Positions 9,569-20,412 of a DNA stretch of 64,000 nucleotides are shown one piece after another. How positions within the stretch are numbered: position 1 is the first letter of the stretch; each line of letters begins with the position of its first letter. The translations under genes and the position numbers were made by a program. Origin of the DNA: Tetramitus jugosus (taxonomy: Eukaryota > Heterolobosea > Eutetramitea > Acrasida > Vahlkampfiidae); NCBI GenBank assembly GCA_937625935.1, contig OW569395.1, forward strand, positions 243,065-307,064, in the 5' to 3' direction. Under the pieces are notes generated by a model, which saw only the letters and a list, made by a program, of their open reading frames with translations, did no database searches and was not told the DNA's origin.

Positions 9569-10442
9569 TCAACACAACTGGGATGGAAAGCAAAATTGTT
9601 CGACTATGTCAAAGGATTCCAAACTCTCTATGGGTATGATCGGGTCACCTACAACATTCATTTGCTCATTCATGTTGGCTGGTGTTACAAGAGACATGGA
9701 CCGTTGATCTGCTATAGTGCCTTTCCGTTTGAGAGTTTTAACAAGATTGTTCTCAGTGGGATACATGGCACCTATCGTGTTGAGAAGGGACTGTCAGAAG
9801 CGATTCCGCTCTATCAGTTCTTGGACCGTCGAATGAGTGAAGTGAAGGATGATACGACAAGAAAAGTACTACAACGAATGAAGGTATGTGAATGACTTAC
9901 TGTGTGCTTGTTGAGTTGTCCTGACTAACACTTGTGATGAAAGAGCAAAAAGATGGTGATTAGCAACAAGATTCAAGTGCCCGCTACATCTAATGATGAC
10001 CGGACTGTCTTTATTTACGGTCAAGACAAACAAAAGTCGTCATTAACTCGGGATTTCAGTCAAACAGTGTTCAAATATGCGAGAATTGATGGAAAATTGA
10101 TAGAGTCCAGAGCTCATGTCAGGCAAAGAACTTTTCAGAACAGTTTTGTCAGGTTCAAGGACCGATCGTATGTATTACTCTGCATTTTGTGTGTTTGTAT
10201 CAATGTTGACCTACCTCAAATGGTGACATAGGATTGGAATGATCCACAAGATTTACAAACAACAAGAAGGAGATGAGGAGAGATGGATGGTGACTGTGAA
10301 GAACGTGCACAACAAGCGTTTGATGACAATGAACAGTAAAGATCTACGAGAGATCAACAATTTGTTGATTGTATTTATTGTGGATGACCAAGTTGAGTAT
10401 GTCATGGATGTGCTGGATTGGCACGCCATGACACTGAGATAA
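9569..10442 (+). pseudogene. CACTA/EnSpm-like transposase C-terminal region, spliced
   Basis: Three exons joined in phase: about 9569-9883, 9944-10167 and 10232-10442, with introns of 60 and 64 nt that begin GTATGT and end AAAG or ATAG. Exon 1 carries the signature of plant-type CACTA transposase-associated domains: TYNIHLLIHVGWCYKRHGPL followed by CYSAFPFESFN. Exons 2 and 3 continue with a strand-rich C-terminal domain (NSFVRFKDRS, then IGMIHKIYKQ) and a normal stop. The catalytic N-terminal part is missing; the frame opens only at 9569. Either the remnant of a CACTA element or a domesticated tail that is still spliced. The frames and splice sites are intact, which is unusual for dead transposon DNA. 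Confidence 0.55.
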
Positions 10443-10810
10443 GCCCCGCTACAAATAAAGCTACCATTGAACTCCACTGCTGCATCTACCTTTCGAACTT
10501 GGCGCATGACTCAGAGCTCGTTGTTGTTCCGTTTCGGACTGCTCTACCTTGAGACATGACGCATGCGCAGACTTCTCCAGGTATCAACCAAAAAGGGGAC
10601 CTGGCGTGGTTTTTTCCTTCTTTGTCTCCAGCCTGGGGCACGTTGCTCGTTCTTTCGTGTCGTGCTTGAGAAGAGAGAACAAAATGGAGGTGGAGCGGCT
10701 CGGGAGTCAAAAAAATTTCACCCGGGAAACTTCAAATCTCAAACGAAAAAAACACGAAATTTTTTCGTCAACAAAACACGAACGAAAAAAACAAACCACA
10801 GAAGAAAAAA
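10443..10810. other. Upstream region of VIT B
   Basis: No gene seen. The last 100 bp are A-rich and lead into the ATG at 10811. An ATGACGCATGCGCAG string near 10555 is the only GC-rich island. Confidence 0.4.
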
Positions 10811-11824
10811 ATGAGTGTAGAACAACAGCAACAACAACAATTCACGGGAATCAACACAACTGATCCCTATCCATCACCCTACTACTCCCAACAACAACCA
10901 TCATCATCATCATCCACAAATGAACATTATTTTGACATGAACCAACAATCATCATCACAACAACAACAAAATGAAGAATCATCATCTCTACTCCATCATT
11001 CTCCGACCACCAACAACAACAAGAAGAAGAAAAAAAAGAAGGCATTTTGTTGTGGAGCCGCTCATTGTGCCCACTCATGTTCATGCAACATTGGTGACTA
11101 CATTAAGAGTGTACTATTTGGTGGATTAGACGGTATTTGTACAGTTTTTGTTTGTATCGCTACCATTGTCAATATATCAACGGGTCACGTGCCCATGATT
11201 TACATTTTGATATTGGGAGTGGCCAAATTGATGAGTGGAGCGATTAGTATGGGCATTGGAGATTTTATGTCATCCAAGGCGGAAGTTGATTTGATCCGAT
11301 TGGAACGAAAACGTGAAATGTGGGAGTGTGAAAATTTTATTCGCGGAGAAATGGATGAAATGGCGGACATTTATGTAGAGAAGGGATTGAAAAAGGAGTC
11401 GGCAATGAAGATGGTGGAGCTCATGAGTCGAAACAAGAAGGCTTTTGTCGATGTGATGATGGTTCAAGAATTGGGTCTTTCTGCGGATTACGATGCTTGG
11501 TTCCCGCTCAAAAGCGGACTAATTAATTTCTCCTCCTTTATTTTCTTTGGATCGATTCCAATGTTGATTTATGTGGTGACGACAGTGGTGGACAGTGTGG
11601 GCAAGAATAGGTCCAATCTGGATCAACATGGTATTTTTTATATTGATATTGGAATTACGTGCTTTACGTTGATTCTCATGGGCGCACTCAAGAGCAAGTT
11701 TTCTTCGCAACATTTTTTAATTTCCATCTTGTTTACGGTGATTGTGGGAATCATTGCAGCAGGATCGGGTTACCTTGTGGCGTATTTGTTGGCCACGGGA
11801 TTGCACATTAAGAATGTGGATTAA
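10811..11824 (+). CDS. VIT/CCC1-family Fe/Mn transporter B
   Basis: A 337-residue protein. Residues 1-75 are a low-complexity Gln/Ser/Asn stretch followed by poly-Lys and a short Cys/His run (FCCGAAHCAHSCSCN) that could bind metal. Then the VIT/CCC1 core: YIKSVLFGGLDGICTVFVCI (TM1), AISMGIGDFMSSKAEVDLI (TM2 and loop), a Glu/Met-rich cytosolic loop with VDVMMVQELG, and three C-terminal membrane segments. Same fold and likely role as the gene at 7328-8209 (cytosolic Fe2+ or Mn2+ into a vacuole), but diverged in sequence. The two point away from each other. The N-terminal Cys/His run is absent from the paralog. Confidence 0.88.
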   Translation: MSVEQQQQQQFTGINTTDPYPSPYYSQQQPSSSSSTNEHYFDMNQQSSSQQQQNEESSSLLHHSPTTNNNKKKKKKKAFCCGAAHCAHSCSCNIGDYIKSVLFGGLDGICTVFVCIATIVNISTGHVPMIYILILGVAKLMSGAISMGIGDFMSSKAEVDLIRLERKREMWECENFIRGEMDEMADIYVEKGLKKESAMKMVELMSRNKKAFVDVMMVQELGLSADYDAWFPLKSGLINFSSFIFFGSIPMLIYVVTTVVDSVGKNRSNLDQHGIFYIDIGITCFTLILMGALKSKFSSQHFLISILFTVIVGIIAAGSGYLVAYLLATGLHIKNVD

Positions 11825-12010
11825 ATAATATTGTTGTTTTCGTTTTTTCCCGTGTGAAAGTACGTGCATGTTTTTATGGATTTAGGTCCAGTATTGTGAG
11901 GATTACGTTGACTGTCATTTCGAACAAAAGCTTTTGTTCCGTGACAACAAGTTGGTTAACAAGGGAAAAACGAAAGTGGAACTCTGGAAAAAAGAAAAAA
12001 ACCTGTTAAC

Positions 12011-13837
12011 ATGGTATCAGTGGCTCATCTTCCATTCGATTGTCTTCATGATATTTCATCCTTCCTTGGCTTGGGTTCTGTGAGATCCTTGCTTCTCACA
12101 TGTTCGTCACTCCATGCTCAGTTGACTACATCCCATAACTCGATGTTTCTGTGGATGACTCAACTCAATTATTTTGTAATCACTGAGATTGTTGTCTTAC
12201 AAAAGGAGGAGACTGCTGGCATGAATAACCAGAGCAAGAAAAAGAGAAACAAAGTGATTCATGCATTAAACAACCAACTGACGAATCAGGAAAAGCTTTT
12301 GAAACGATACAGATCACGCATGCAGCGACAGAGAAAGGCTCGTATTGAATATGGAATGCACGAAGAAGAGGAAGGAAGCGATGAAGCAACTCATACTACT
12401 TTCTCAATTTATAATTGTTTGAAGCAATTGTACTTTTCTGGAGTGGTTCGAAGGTTGAAATCTCAAGTGAATGATATTGTGGAGCGAATGAAGGTTGCAA
12501 AATCGATCCGAGAACTATTTGTGCTGTTTGAGGAAGCTGTAAAGAACAATGATTTGAGTGTGTTCAAGAGTGGTGTAGTATTGGAGAATGAGGAGGAATT
12601 GAGGAGAATTGAACATCAAGAGGCTCTTCTATGGAACATCAAGAGTCACACCATAAGTTTTCTTTTCTATTTCCTAAGGGCAGTATTCACACTCAAGGAA
12701 GATCTTGAAAACAGTGAAGATTCTGTCTCGTTGGTGCAAAGGATCATTCACATACTTGAGCAACTGGTGAATAAGTATCGTATGAGTGCAGCTGGAAAAG
12801 GCAGTTTCGACCAGACACCACTGTCTCTCGCAATCAAAATTCGAAATTTGGATATCTTGAAAGCATTCATTGCTTTGTACAATCAAAGTATTGTCCAAGA
12901 CAAATTTGCTCAGAGTACAATGCTGTTTGATCCAAATAAGATGAGAGAGAATGCACTGACGCACTTCATGCCTCTTTCTATTGCCATCAAAGAGTGTGTT
13001 CACACAGATCTGATTGACCTCATACTTGATGAAGTGTATGAACCAAATAAGAAGGAAATGATTGAAGCTGTTTTGAACTGTCGTCCAGTTTATAGCGATC
13101 ATCATTTTTGCTCTATTCTGGATTACGACTTGTCTTGGATCAAGTCCATTATCAGCAAGTATCAAATCGATATGACGACTCTTTCAGAGAACATCTTTTG
13201 TTATGCCGTCAAAGCCAATTCATCATCGACGTACGAGTTGATCCAATACTGTTATTCACAAGGATTAAGAATAAGAAATATTCGCAAAGAAGAACGCCCT
13301 CTTGCTGATGATCCCTTCCTGCCATTATTATACAAGAATGGAGTTCAAAGAGAGGAACAAGAAGTGATAGAATGCATGGATTTGCTGTTGACTGCCGGTG
13401 GAGAATTGTACTACTTGCCAATATTTGACAGAGTAGTCATCAATAGTTTCTCCATCAAATTGTATCAATTTCTTGCGAAGAATGGAGCTGACATGAATTT
13501 AGCTGGGTTTTCAAGCTTTCCACCTCTCATGAATGTGATCTCAAGTGCTAACTATACAAGAGATAGTTTGACGAAAGCGAGATGGTTGCTTGAGTGTGGT
13601 GCTGATCCGACACTATTCTTTCTCAGCAACAATCTATATTATCAAAATTGTCACCTGAGTGCATTGCGTCTTGCTTACCACAGATTTGTGCTTGAGAATC
13701 ACTTTCCTCAAATTCTTGATCCTATCATTAAATTGTTGGCTGAATATGGAGTGACAAAAGAAACAGAGAAACTTGATCCTGATGGCCTCTCCTTTGACCA
13801 ATGGTTCGAAATTGCAAAAACAAGGTTTCTGGAATAA
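12011..13837 (+). CDS. F-box protein with helical/ankyrin-like repeats, copy 1
   Basis: A 608-residue protein. An F-box is at the N-terminus (about 5-45): LPFDCLHDISSFLGLGSVRSL then LLTCSSLHAQL. The middle is a long charged helical region. From about 270 to 560 come several segments of the kind TPLSLAIKIRNLDILKAFIAL and FLAKNGADMNLAGFSSFPPL, typical of degenerate ankyrin repeats. F-box proteins bring substrates to SCF (SKP1-cullin) ubiquitin ligases; the repeats would choose the substrate. A tandem paralog starts 38 bp after the stop, and the two share 71 identical bases over the F-box. Confidence 0.75.
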   Translation: MVSVAHLPFDCLHDISSFLGLGSVRSLLLTCSSLHAQLTTSHNSMFLWMTQLNYFVITEIVVLQKEETAGMNNQSKKKRNKVIHALNNQLTNQEKLLKRYRSRMQRQRKARIEYGMHEEEEGSDEATHTTFSIYNCLKQLYFSGVVRRLKSQVNDIVERMKVAKSIRELFVLFEEAVKNNDLSVFKSGVVLENEEELRRIEHQEALLWNIKSHTISFLFYFLRAVFTLKEDLENSEDSVSLVQRIIHILEQLVNKYRMSAAGKGSFDQTPLSLAIKIRNLDILKAFIALYNQSIVQDKFAQSTMLFDPNKMRENALTHFMPLSIAIKECVHTDLIDLILDEVYEPNKKEMIEAVLNCRPVYSDHHFCSILDYDLSWIKSIISKYQIDMTTLSENIFCYAVKANSSSTYELIQYCYSQGLRIRNIRKEERPLADDPFLPLLYKNGVQREEQEVIECMDLLLTAGGELYYLPIFDRVVINSFSIKLYQFLAKNGADMNLAGFSSFPPLMNVISSANYTRDSLTKARWLLECGADPTLFFLSNNLYYQNCHLSALRLAYHRFVLENHFPQILDPIIKLLAEYGVTKETEKLDPDGLSFDQWFEIAKTRFLE

Positions 13838-13874
13838 AACACAAACAAACAACAAAAGAGATTTTTTCATCTCG

Positions 13875-15296
13875 ATGCCATCCTTGATTCATCTTCCGTA
13901 TGATTGTTTGTCCGGCATCTCATCCTTCCTTGGCTTGGGTTCTGTGAGATCCTTGCTTCTCACATGTTCGTCACTCCATGCTCAGTTGACCCCATTGAAC
14001 GATTCAAAGCTCATCTGGATGACTCAGCTCAATTACTTTTTGGTTGCTGAGATTGAATTCCTGGAGATGACTGACAAGAGCAAAAGGTTCAAGAATTCGA
14101 TTTGTAAAGAAATTGACCGATTGAACAGTCAACTGAAGGATCAAGTAGAGTTTTTCAGACGACATGGGCAGAGGCAAAGGAACAAGGAGAGGTATTTCAG
14201 AAATGAAAATCAAGGAGAAAGTCAAGGAGAAACAGATGACCCTCCGCCGTACACTGCTTATTCAATCTATCGTTGTTTGAGACAATCGTGCTGTTCTGGA
14301 GTAGTCCGAAGATTGAAATTTCAAATGAATACGATCATAGAGAGAATGAAGGTTGCACCATCAATCAAAACATCGATTGAGGTATTTGAAGAAGCTGTAA
14401 AGAACAATGATTTGAGCAAGTTCAAGAGTGGTAGGACTTTGGAGAATGAAGAATTGAAGAGAATTGAACATCAAGAGCGTCTGCTCTGGTCTATCAAGAG
14501 TAACGGTAGAAGCTTCCTTTTCCATTTCCTACATTCAGTAGTTGAACAAAGGGAAGATCTTGACAACACCGAAGATTCTGACTCTTTGGTGCAAAGAATC
14601 ATTCAAATACTTGAGCAACTGGTGAATAAGTATCGTATGAGTGCAACTGGAGAACTACTGAATCTGGCAATCAAAATTCGAAATTTGGATATCTTGAAGG
14701 CATTCATTGCTTTGTACAACCAGGGTAACAACTTAACGAGAGGGTTTTTTTATCCAAGCGAGAGGAACGAGTATGTATTGCGGATTCCGCGTATACCTCT
14801 TGCTGTTGCAATCTACGAGTGTGTCCACACAGATCTGATTGACCTCATACTTGATGAAGTGTATGAGCCAAATAAGAAGGAAATGATAGAGGCTGTTTTG
14901 AACGGTCGTCCAGCTCATAACGGTCATCAGTATCTCTCTATTCTGAATTACGAATTGAGTTGGATCAAGTCCATTATCAGCAAATATCAAATCGATGTGT
15001 CAACTCTTTCGGACCACATCTTTTGTTTTGCTACTGTATCCAATTCATCATCGACGCCATATGAGTTGCTCCAATACTTTTATTCACAAGGATTACGAAT
15101 GAGCAAAGATCGCAAAGAAGTAGATGGAGACAAATATGATGAATATGTAGTATTATACAGACAAATTCCTCGTTTACTTGACCCAGACATGAAGCCTTAC
15201 CCTGGTACTTATTATGGTCCTCCTTTTGGTCAACCATTTGACCAGTGTCCCTTTGAATACTGGCTGGATATCGCGAGAAGATCGATCCCCCCGTAA
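13875..15296 (+). CDS. F-box protein, tandem copy 2
   Basis: A 473-residue paralog of the previous gene. I start at the ATG at 13875 (MPSLIHLPYDCLSGISSFLG), which aligns with the start of copy 1; an open frame extends further left but only over the tail of copy 1. It shares the F-box, the charged helical middle and the ankyrin-like segment around SLLNLAIKIRNLDILKAFIA-type sequence. It lacks about 100 residues near the C-terminus, where copy 1 has two further repeat units, and ends WLDIARRSIPP against WFEIAKTRFLE in copy 1. Probably a substrate receptor of an SCF ligase with altered specificity. Confidence 0.72.
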   Translation: MPSLIHLPYDCLSGISSFLGLGSVRSLLLTCSSLHAQLTPLNDSKLIWMTQLNYFLVAEIEFLEMTDKSKRFKNSICKEIDRLNSQLKDQVEFFRRHGQRQRNKERYFRNENQGESQGETDDPPPYTAYSIYRCLRQSCCSGVVRRLKFQMNTIIERMKVAPSIKTSIEVFEEAVKNNDLSKFKSGRTLENEELKRIEHQERLLWSIKSNGRSFLFHFLHSVVEQREDLDNTEDSDSLVQRIIQILEQLVNKYRMSATGELLNLAIKIRNLDILKAFIALYNQGNNLTRGFFYPSERNEYVLRIPRIPLAVAIYECVHTDLIDLILDEVYEPNKKEMIEAVLNGRPAHNGHQYLSILNYELSWIKSIISKYQIDVSTLSDHIFCFATVSNSSSTPYELLQYFYSQGLRMSKDRKEVDGDKYDEYVVLYRQIPRLLDPDMKPYPGTYYGPPFGQPFDQCPFEYWLDIARRSIPP

Positions 15297-15361
15297 ATAT
15301 ACTCGCTTTGTTGTAAATTCAAAATAAAGCACAATGTGCTGGGTTTAGCAAAAAGAGTGCT

Positions 15362-16534
15362 CTATTCTGTAAATTTGGACTGGAATCGCTTCACTACGAC
15401 CTCACAGAAAGCAGTGATTGAATTCTCAAACACTTTTCCATTTTCAGCTTGGAACAAAATATCAACAGCCACGGCAGCGTGGAAGAATTCACGATACAGC
15501 TCGAAGCCCATCAACATATGAGGTTCCATATGTCCTGCTTCGACCATGGCTGGAAACACACCTCTGTAAGCAGTCAAAAAGGTGTCTCTAAAACGATCAG
15601 CATTAAAACCTTCAATCTCTCCCAATCCCAATCCATCTTCTTCAAAGAATCGAACCATCTGCAACACTACAGCAATATCGAAACCGAAGAAATTGTGATG
15701 AGCCTGATCAAAATCGAAGATCCATAAAGTAGGTAATCGATCTGCTTCGGTGCTCTCTTCTGCAAAGTAGTTGCTCACGTTCAAATCTCCATGAATTACA
15801 CCATACACTGAGTCATGCTTCTCTCCGCATGAGGTCAAAAAAGGAGAAAGCTTTGACTCCCAAATGCTCAGCAGGATTTTAGATGCTTCATGACCTGCCT
15901 CTGCCCTTGATTTGATACGTTCAATATCGGTACCACCACCATGAGTTTCACTGCACTGTGGCATGTCCTTTTCCATTTGAGTCCACTTTTCTGGGTTGCC
16001 ACCTTTGATCGAAACAGCTTGATGCAACCTTGCTAGAGCTTGTCCCAAAGCAGCAATGATGGAATCATTGGTCAGACCACGCCACTTTTCAAGAACAGCA
16101 CTACCCTTTGCATGCTCGAAAAGCACTGCAAACCATTCCTTGTTCTTGTCTGCTTCTGCTTCATATGGTGTCACCAGAGCAATGAACTCCTCCTCCTCCT
16201 CGTTTGCATTGGATCCACAGAGTGGAATTGGAACGCACAAATGTAAGGGTACATTGGATCGATGGATGAGATTAATGTAGTCCAATTCAGCTTGAATGGC
16301 CTTTTGGGAACGATGGTCCTGTGGAGTCAATCTCAGAATGAAACATTTGTGGCTGCTCTTGTTGTCTCCCTCCTCCTGGGTTTCTTGAACCAGATAGGTA
16401 TGATTTTCTGATTGTTTGATGAGTTTCACAGTGCAATCAGATAAGCCCCATGCACTACAGATTTGCTTTCTACCTTCAGTTGAAATGTTCATTTTGTTTT
16501 TTTTGATATGAACTGGACTCTGGATTTCCGACAT
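15362..16534 (-). CDS. APH-fold small-molecule kinase
   Basis: A 390-residue phosphotransferase of the APH/choline-kinase fold, from the ATG at 16534. Residues 248-255 read HGDLNVSN, the catalytic Brenner loop (Asp as base, Asn for Mg2+). WIFDFD (about 271-276) gives the second metal-binding Asp. The N-lobe has the beta-rich start (KLIKQSENHTYLVQ) and FILRLT with the ATP-binding strand. The family covers homoserine, hydroxylysine, choline, ethanolamine and methylthioribose kinases. The look of the N-lobe and of DFDQAHHNFFGFDIAVVLQ is closest to the hydroxylysine/homoserine type II group, but the substrate cannot be read off. Confidence 0.75.
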   Translation of the reverse strand: MSEIQSPVHIKKNKMNISTEGRKQICSAWGLSDCTVKLIKQSENHTYLVQETQEEGDNKSSHKCFILRLTPQDHRSQKAIQAELDYINLIHRSNVPLHLCVPIPLCGSNANEEEEEFIALVTPYEAEADKNKEWFAVLFEHAKGSAVLEKWRGLTNDSIIAALGQALARLHQAVSIKGGNPEKWTQMEKDMPQCSETHGGGTDIERIKSRAEAGHEASKILLSIWESKLSPFLTSCGEKHDSVYGVIHGDLNVSNYFAEESTEADRLPTLWIFDFDQAHHNFFGFDIAVVLQMVRFFEEDGLGLGEIEGFNADRFRDTFLTAYRGVFPAMVEAGHMEPHMLMGFELYREFFHAAVAVDILFQAENGKVFENSITAFCEVVVKRFQSKFTE

Positions 16535-16749
16535 GGTTGAGCTTGTGGCCAAAAAGCTCTTGGTTCAATTCTGGCATGCCGGGTGTGTGAACAGCGAAAC
16601 ATTCTCGATTATTCAACCAAAATGTGTCATTTTGGGCAACTGTGACATTAGGGATGTGAATTTGTATTCCCCTCGGAATAATGAGTGCTACTATTTTTCC
16701 GTCTTGCCTGGCTTTCCACTGCGGTGGTTCGAAAACAAAAAAAAACAAA

Positions 16750-19700
16750 ATGAACAATCAACAACAACAACAATTATCACTTTCTGGTGGTGGTGGTGGT
16801 AGTAGTGTTGTTGATTCTTCTTCAACCAACAAACAATTACGAACGCCCACTACACCCACCACACCCACTACTCCATCATCATCATCATCATTCAACAATA
16901 ATAATAGTAACAACAACAACAACAATAATATGACAACAGTGACGATCCCAAGAGACAAATACGAAGAACTCATTAAAGAATTTCAAAAGCTTCAACAACA
17001 AAACTCACTACTGAAAAGAGCCGTCATTGATGTACGTCTCACCTCCTCATTCATTCATTTTTTTTTGTATTCCAAAAAAAAAAATACAAAAAAAATTTTT
17101 TTTTCATATCATCATCATCATCAACTCACACATTTGTCTATTATTCGTTTCACAGGAGCAAAAGAAGAATAAGGCACTGAATTTGGAATTGGATCGAAAA
17201 ACGACACAACTCGAACAAAAAACGGAAGAAACAGATCGATTGGGCTACAATAATCTTCGACTCGAAAAACGATTGACTCAATTGATGTTTGATTTGGAAG
17301 AATATGAACGCAACAACAATAAGTCCATCAAATCCACCTCAATTACTCCTACCTCCGCCTCTAATACTCCGACTTCGACCAATACTCCTACTACCTCAAA
17401 CAGCAACAACAATACATCATTTTTTGGATCATTCCTATTGGGTAGTGGCAGTAACAACAACAATAACAACAGCAACAATAACAATCAACAACAATTGACC
17501 ATTAATGACTACCTCTCTCAAATCACTCAACTCAAAAAAGACATGGAAGTCATCAGTGAAGACCTCCAACACAAAATCAAGGAAAATGAACGTGTACACA
17601 TTGAATTATTCGAACTCAAATCCACCCATGAACTCTCCCTCCATCAACTCCGCGATCAAATCTCCGACTTTTCAACGAACCTTCAACAAAAGGAGAAAAA
17701 ATTGGAAGAGTGGAGCAATCGATGGGACGATGCACAAAAAAGACAACGAATCGAACGAGAGACCACTCTAGACACCATCAATCAACTCAAACAACAATTG
17801 TCCTTGCATCAAAATGCTCAAAACGAACGAAATTTGTCAATTGAAAAAATGAATCGTGAAATGAACCAATTGCGCACCATTCTCGCACAAAAAATGATGT
17901 CATTTGATGATACGCGACTCAATTGCTTGAATATTCTCAATGTGGCATCACCTGCTCGGAGTAATTCTCGAGTGGAATCGGCACGAATTGAAATGATGGA
18001 ACGAAGTGCATTGTTGAGTCGACAATTGACAAAGGGATTCGCCGGATTGTATGCCAGCATGAATTTGAAGATTCAATTGTTGAGTAAGAGCCTTTCGACG
18101 TGTCATTCTCCCACCATTAAGCACATTGCTCAACGAGTGATTTCTCCGACTGGAAATGTTCAGAACACGACAATGAATATGGATGTGAATGCATGGTTGA
18201 ACAAGTATAGTGAAGAGTTGGGTAAAGCGACAGAAACTCTCATTATGGATGCCAAACAATCATCGTCATCATGCTTGTTTTTGTTGAAAAATGATGAAAA
18301 AAAAAATTTTAGTTCAACATTGATGATGGAATGGCAAGATTTTGTACAATGCAAGAAACAACAAAAAAAGCATTGGAAAATGTGGATGAAATCATTGAAA
18401 AATTGGCTTGTTTTTCATCGTGATACTCTCCTGTATTTGGTTGTTTGTGTTCAAGATGGTGATTGTTATAGTATGGAACCACCTACTACACCTGCTAATA
18501 CTACGAATATGACGATGATGACGAATAATAATAGTAGTGGTGGTAGTAGTAGTGGTAATTATATGAAATTTCAAGAAGTGTACATGAGAATGACTCCAAT
18601 GACAAGAGTGTATAAACAATTGTATGATAGTATGGATCAGTGTGTTGAGTGTATTGATGAGAGTATCATCATGAACAACAATAACAACAACAACAATACC
18701 AACCAAAAGAATAGTAGTCATAGTAATAGTAGGAGGAATGATAATGATGATGAAAATCATCATGTTGGAGTGGAGAAACAGAGAAAGCGATCTGCATCAG
18801 CTGTTTCTTCAGGTGGTAGTTTGGTCAAGAAGCAGGAGGACATGACAAGTGAAATTCAACAAGGTGAAAATGGTGAAAATGAACAAAACGAAGCAGAAAA
18901 AACAGAAAAAATAGCGTCGTCCTCGTCAAAATTCATGCAATGCATGCAAAAAATGCAAGATGATCTCACAATGTTCATGGAAGTTGCATGCACGACGATT
19001 GCACAGGAACAAAAGGTTGTTTTTGTGTCGCCAATGATCAAATCAGCCAATGAAAAAATTACAAAATCATTGTCTGTGATTGTCAGTGTCTATAGCAACA
19101 TTTTAAAGTCGTTTCAAATGTTGACCGAATTGAATGAATCGAATCAAAAGGTGTATTCTCGTGGTGTACTGTGTGACTACTCTCAATCATCATTGAAAAC
19201 AAAAGTACGTGGTGAATTTTCACTGGATGGTAATGATGATGATGATGATGATGATGACTCGATGCAATTCTATTACAAGGACAATGACTCAGTGTTGAGT
19301 TCCATGCAATTCCGAGGTCAAAAATATTTGAGCATGTTGGGTCAGAGACAAGCGCAAGACGTGGCCAATTTTGAAAACATTTCACTGTCGGAAGCCATCA
19401 AGAATAAGCAACTTGTGGAGAAATTGAAAAAGGAATTGGATGAAATTCGAAGCAAATTATCAAGCTACGAAGAACAGATTGATGAATATGAGAGTGTCAT
19501 GGATAGTATGCGTGAGGAAGTTCGGTTGTTTGAGCGTCGATTCTATGAATGTTTTGTCAACTGGAATTTGTCTGTTCAGAGAAAGAATATGACGGAGCTC
19601 ATTTTTGAAGAATCAAAGTGGAACGACAATAAATCAAAAATGAATCTGCAGGCCTATGTAGATCAAGTGGACGATGTTTTGCAGAGGAGTTTGGAAGTGT

Positions 19701-20362
19701 TTGATACGAAATTGAAGACTCTGGTCGAGGCAAAGCAACTACTAGAAAGCAGGATCAATCACTCGCACAAGATTCGATCAAAGAAGGCTTCCGAGTCGAC
19801 GGTTGATCTCGAGCAAAACAGTGAGAATGACAATGGTGAGCAACTCGAAATTCAATCTGATGAACACAACAACAATGATGAATCAAGACTAAACCATCAT
19901 GTGAAACCGCTCTATTTATCAAAGTCTGACAAGTGCATTGTCAAGGCTCGACCAATGACACCACAAGATGAGAAACTGTTTTCACCTGCTGACATCCATC
20001 GTGAAATCAAACTCAAGGAGAAACTATCGCAACAGACGGATCATTTAATGAAACAGATTGAAATTTGCGATCTGAAAGCTGTAGAGTACCGACTACAATG
20101 GCAACAAGCTGTGATTGAGTTGGAGGAGGCCACTGAAAGAGAGAATCAACTGTCACTTCGTCTGAACGCGACTGACCAGTTGCTTCAGTTGGCGCAAGAT
20201 GACTTGCGGACACATACCATTAATTATGAGAATCAAATTCAGATTCTATCCGACAATTTGGCAGTTTTGCATCATCGTCTCGACCTGGAGGAAGAGATGA
20301 AGAACCAGCCAAACTCTATTCTATCGAACCTTTCATTCTTCACAAGAAACAATAATGACTAA
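16750..20362 (+). CDS. PPP1R21: PPP1R21-like coiled-coil endosomal protein
   Basis: Two exons, 16750-17031 and 17156-20362, with a 124-nt intron (GTACGT...TTTCACAG) in phase 0; 1162 residues. After a low-complexity Gln/Gly/Asn leader the protein reads YEELIKEFQKLQQQNSLLKR, closely matching the KLRAQ region at the start of PPP1R21, and continues over the splice as VID-EQKKNKALNLEL. The far C-terminus (TINYENQIQILSDNLAVLHH) matches the TTKRSYEDQ motif. Long coiled coils and Asn/Ser inserts lie between. In animals PPP1R21 is the central subunit of the FERRY complex that links early endosomes (Rab5) to mRNAs. Longer than the human protein (about 780) mainly through inserts. Confidence 0.82.
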
Positions 20363-20412
20363 CAGTAATACATTGAAAAAAGAACAGAGAGAGGTTCATT
20401 TTATTGACCAAT

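Noticed and set aside
13773-13874. Longer start for the second F-box gene
   Set aside because: The extension is the end of the first F-box gene in another frame; the ATG at 13875 aligns with the paralog's start.
18392-18763. Minus-strand Ile/Thr/Met-rich frame
   Set aside because: It is the complement of poly-Asn/Asp codon repeats in the PPP1R21-like gene.
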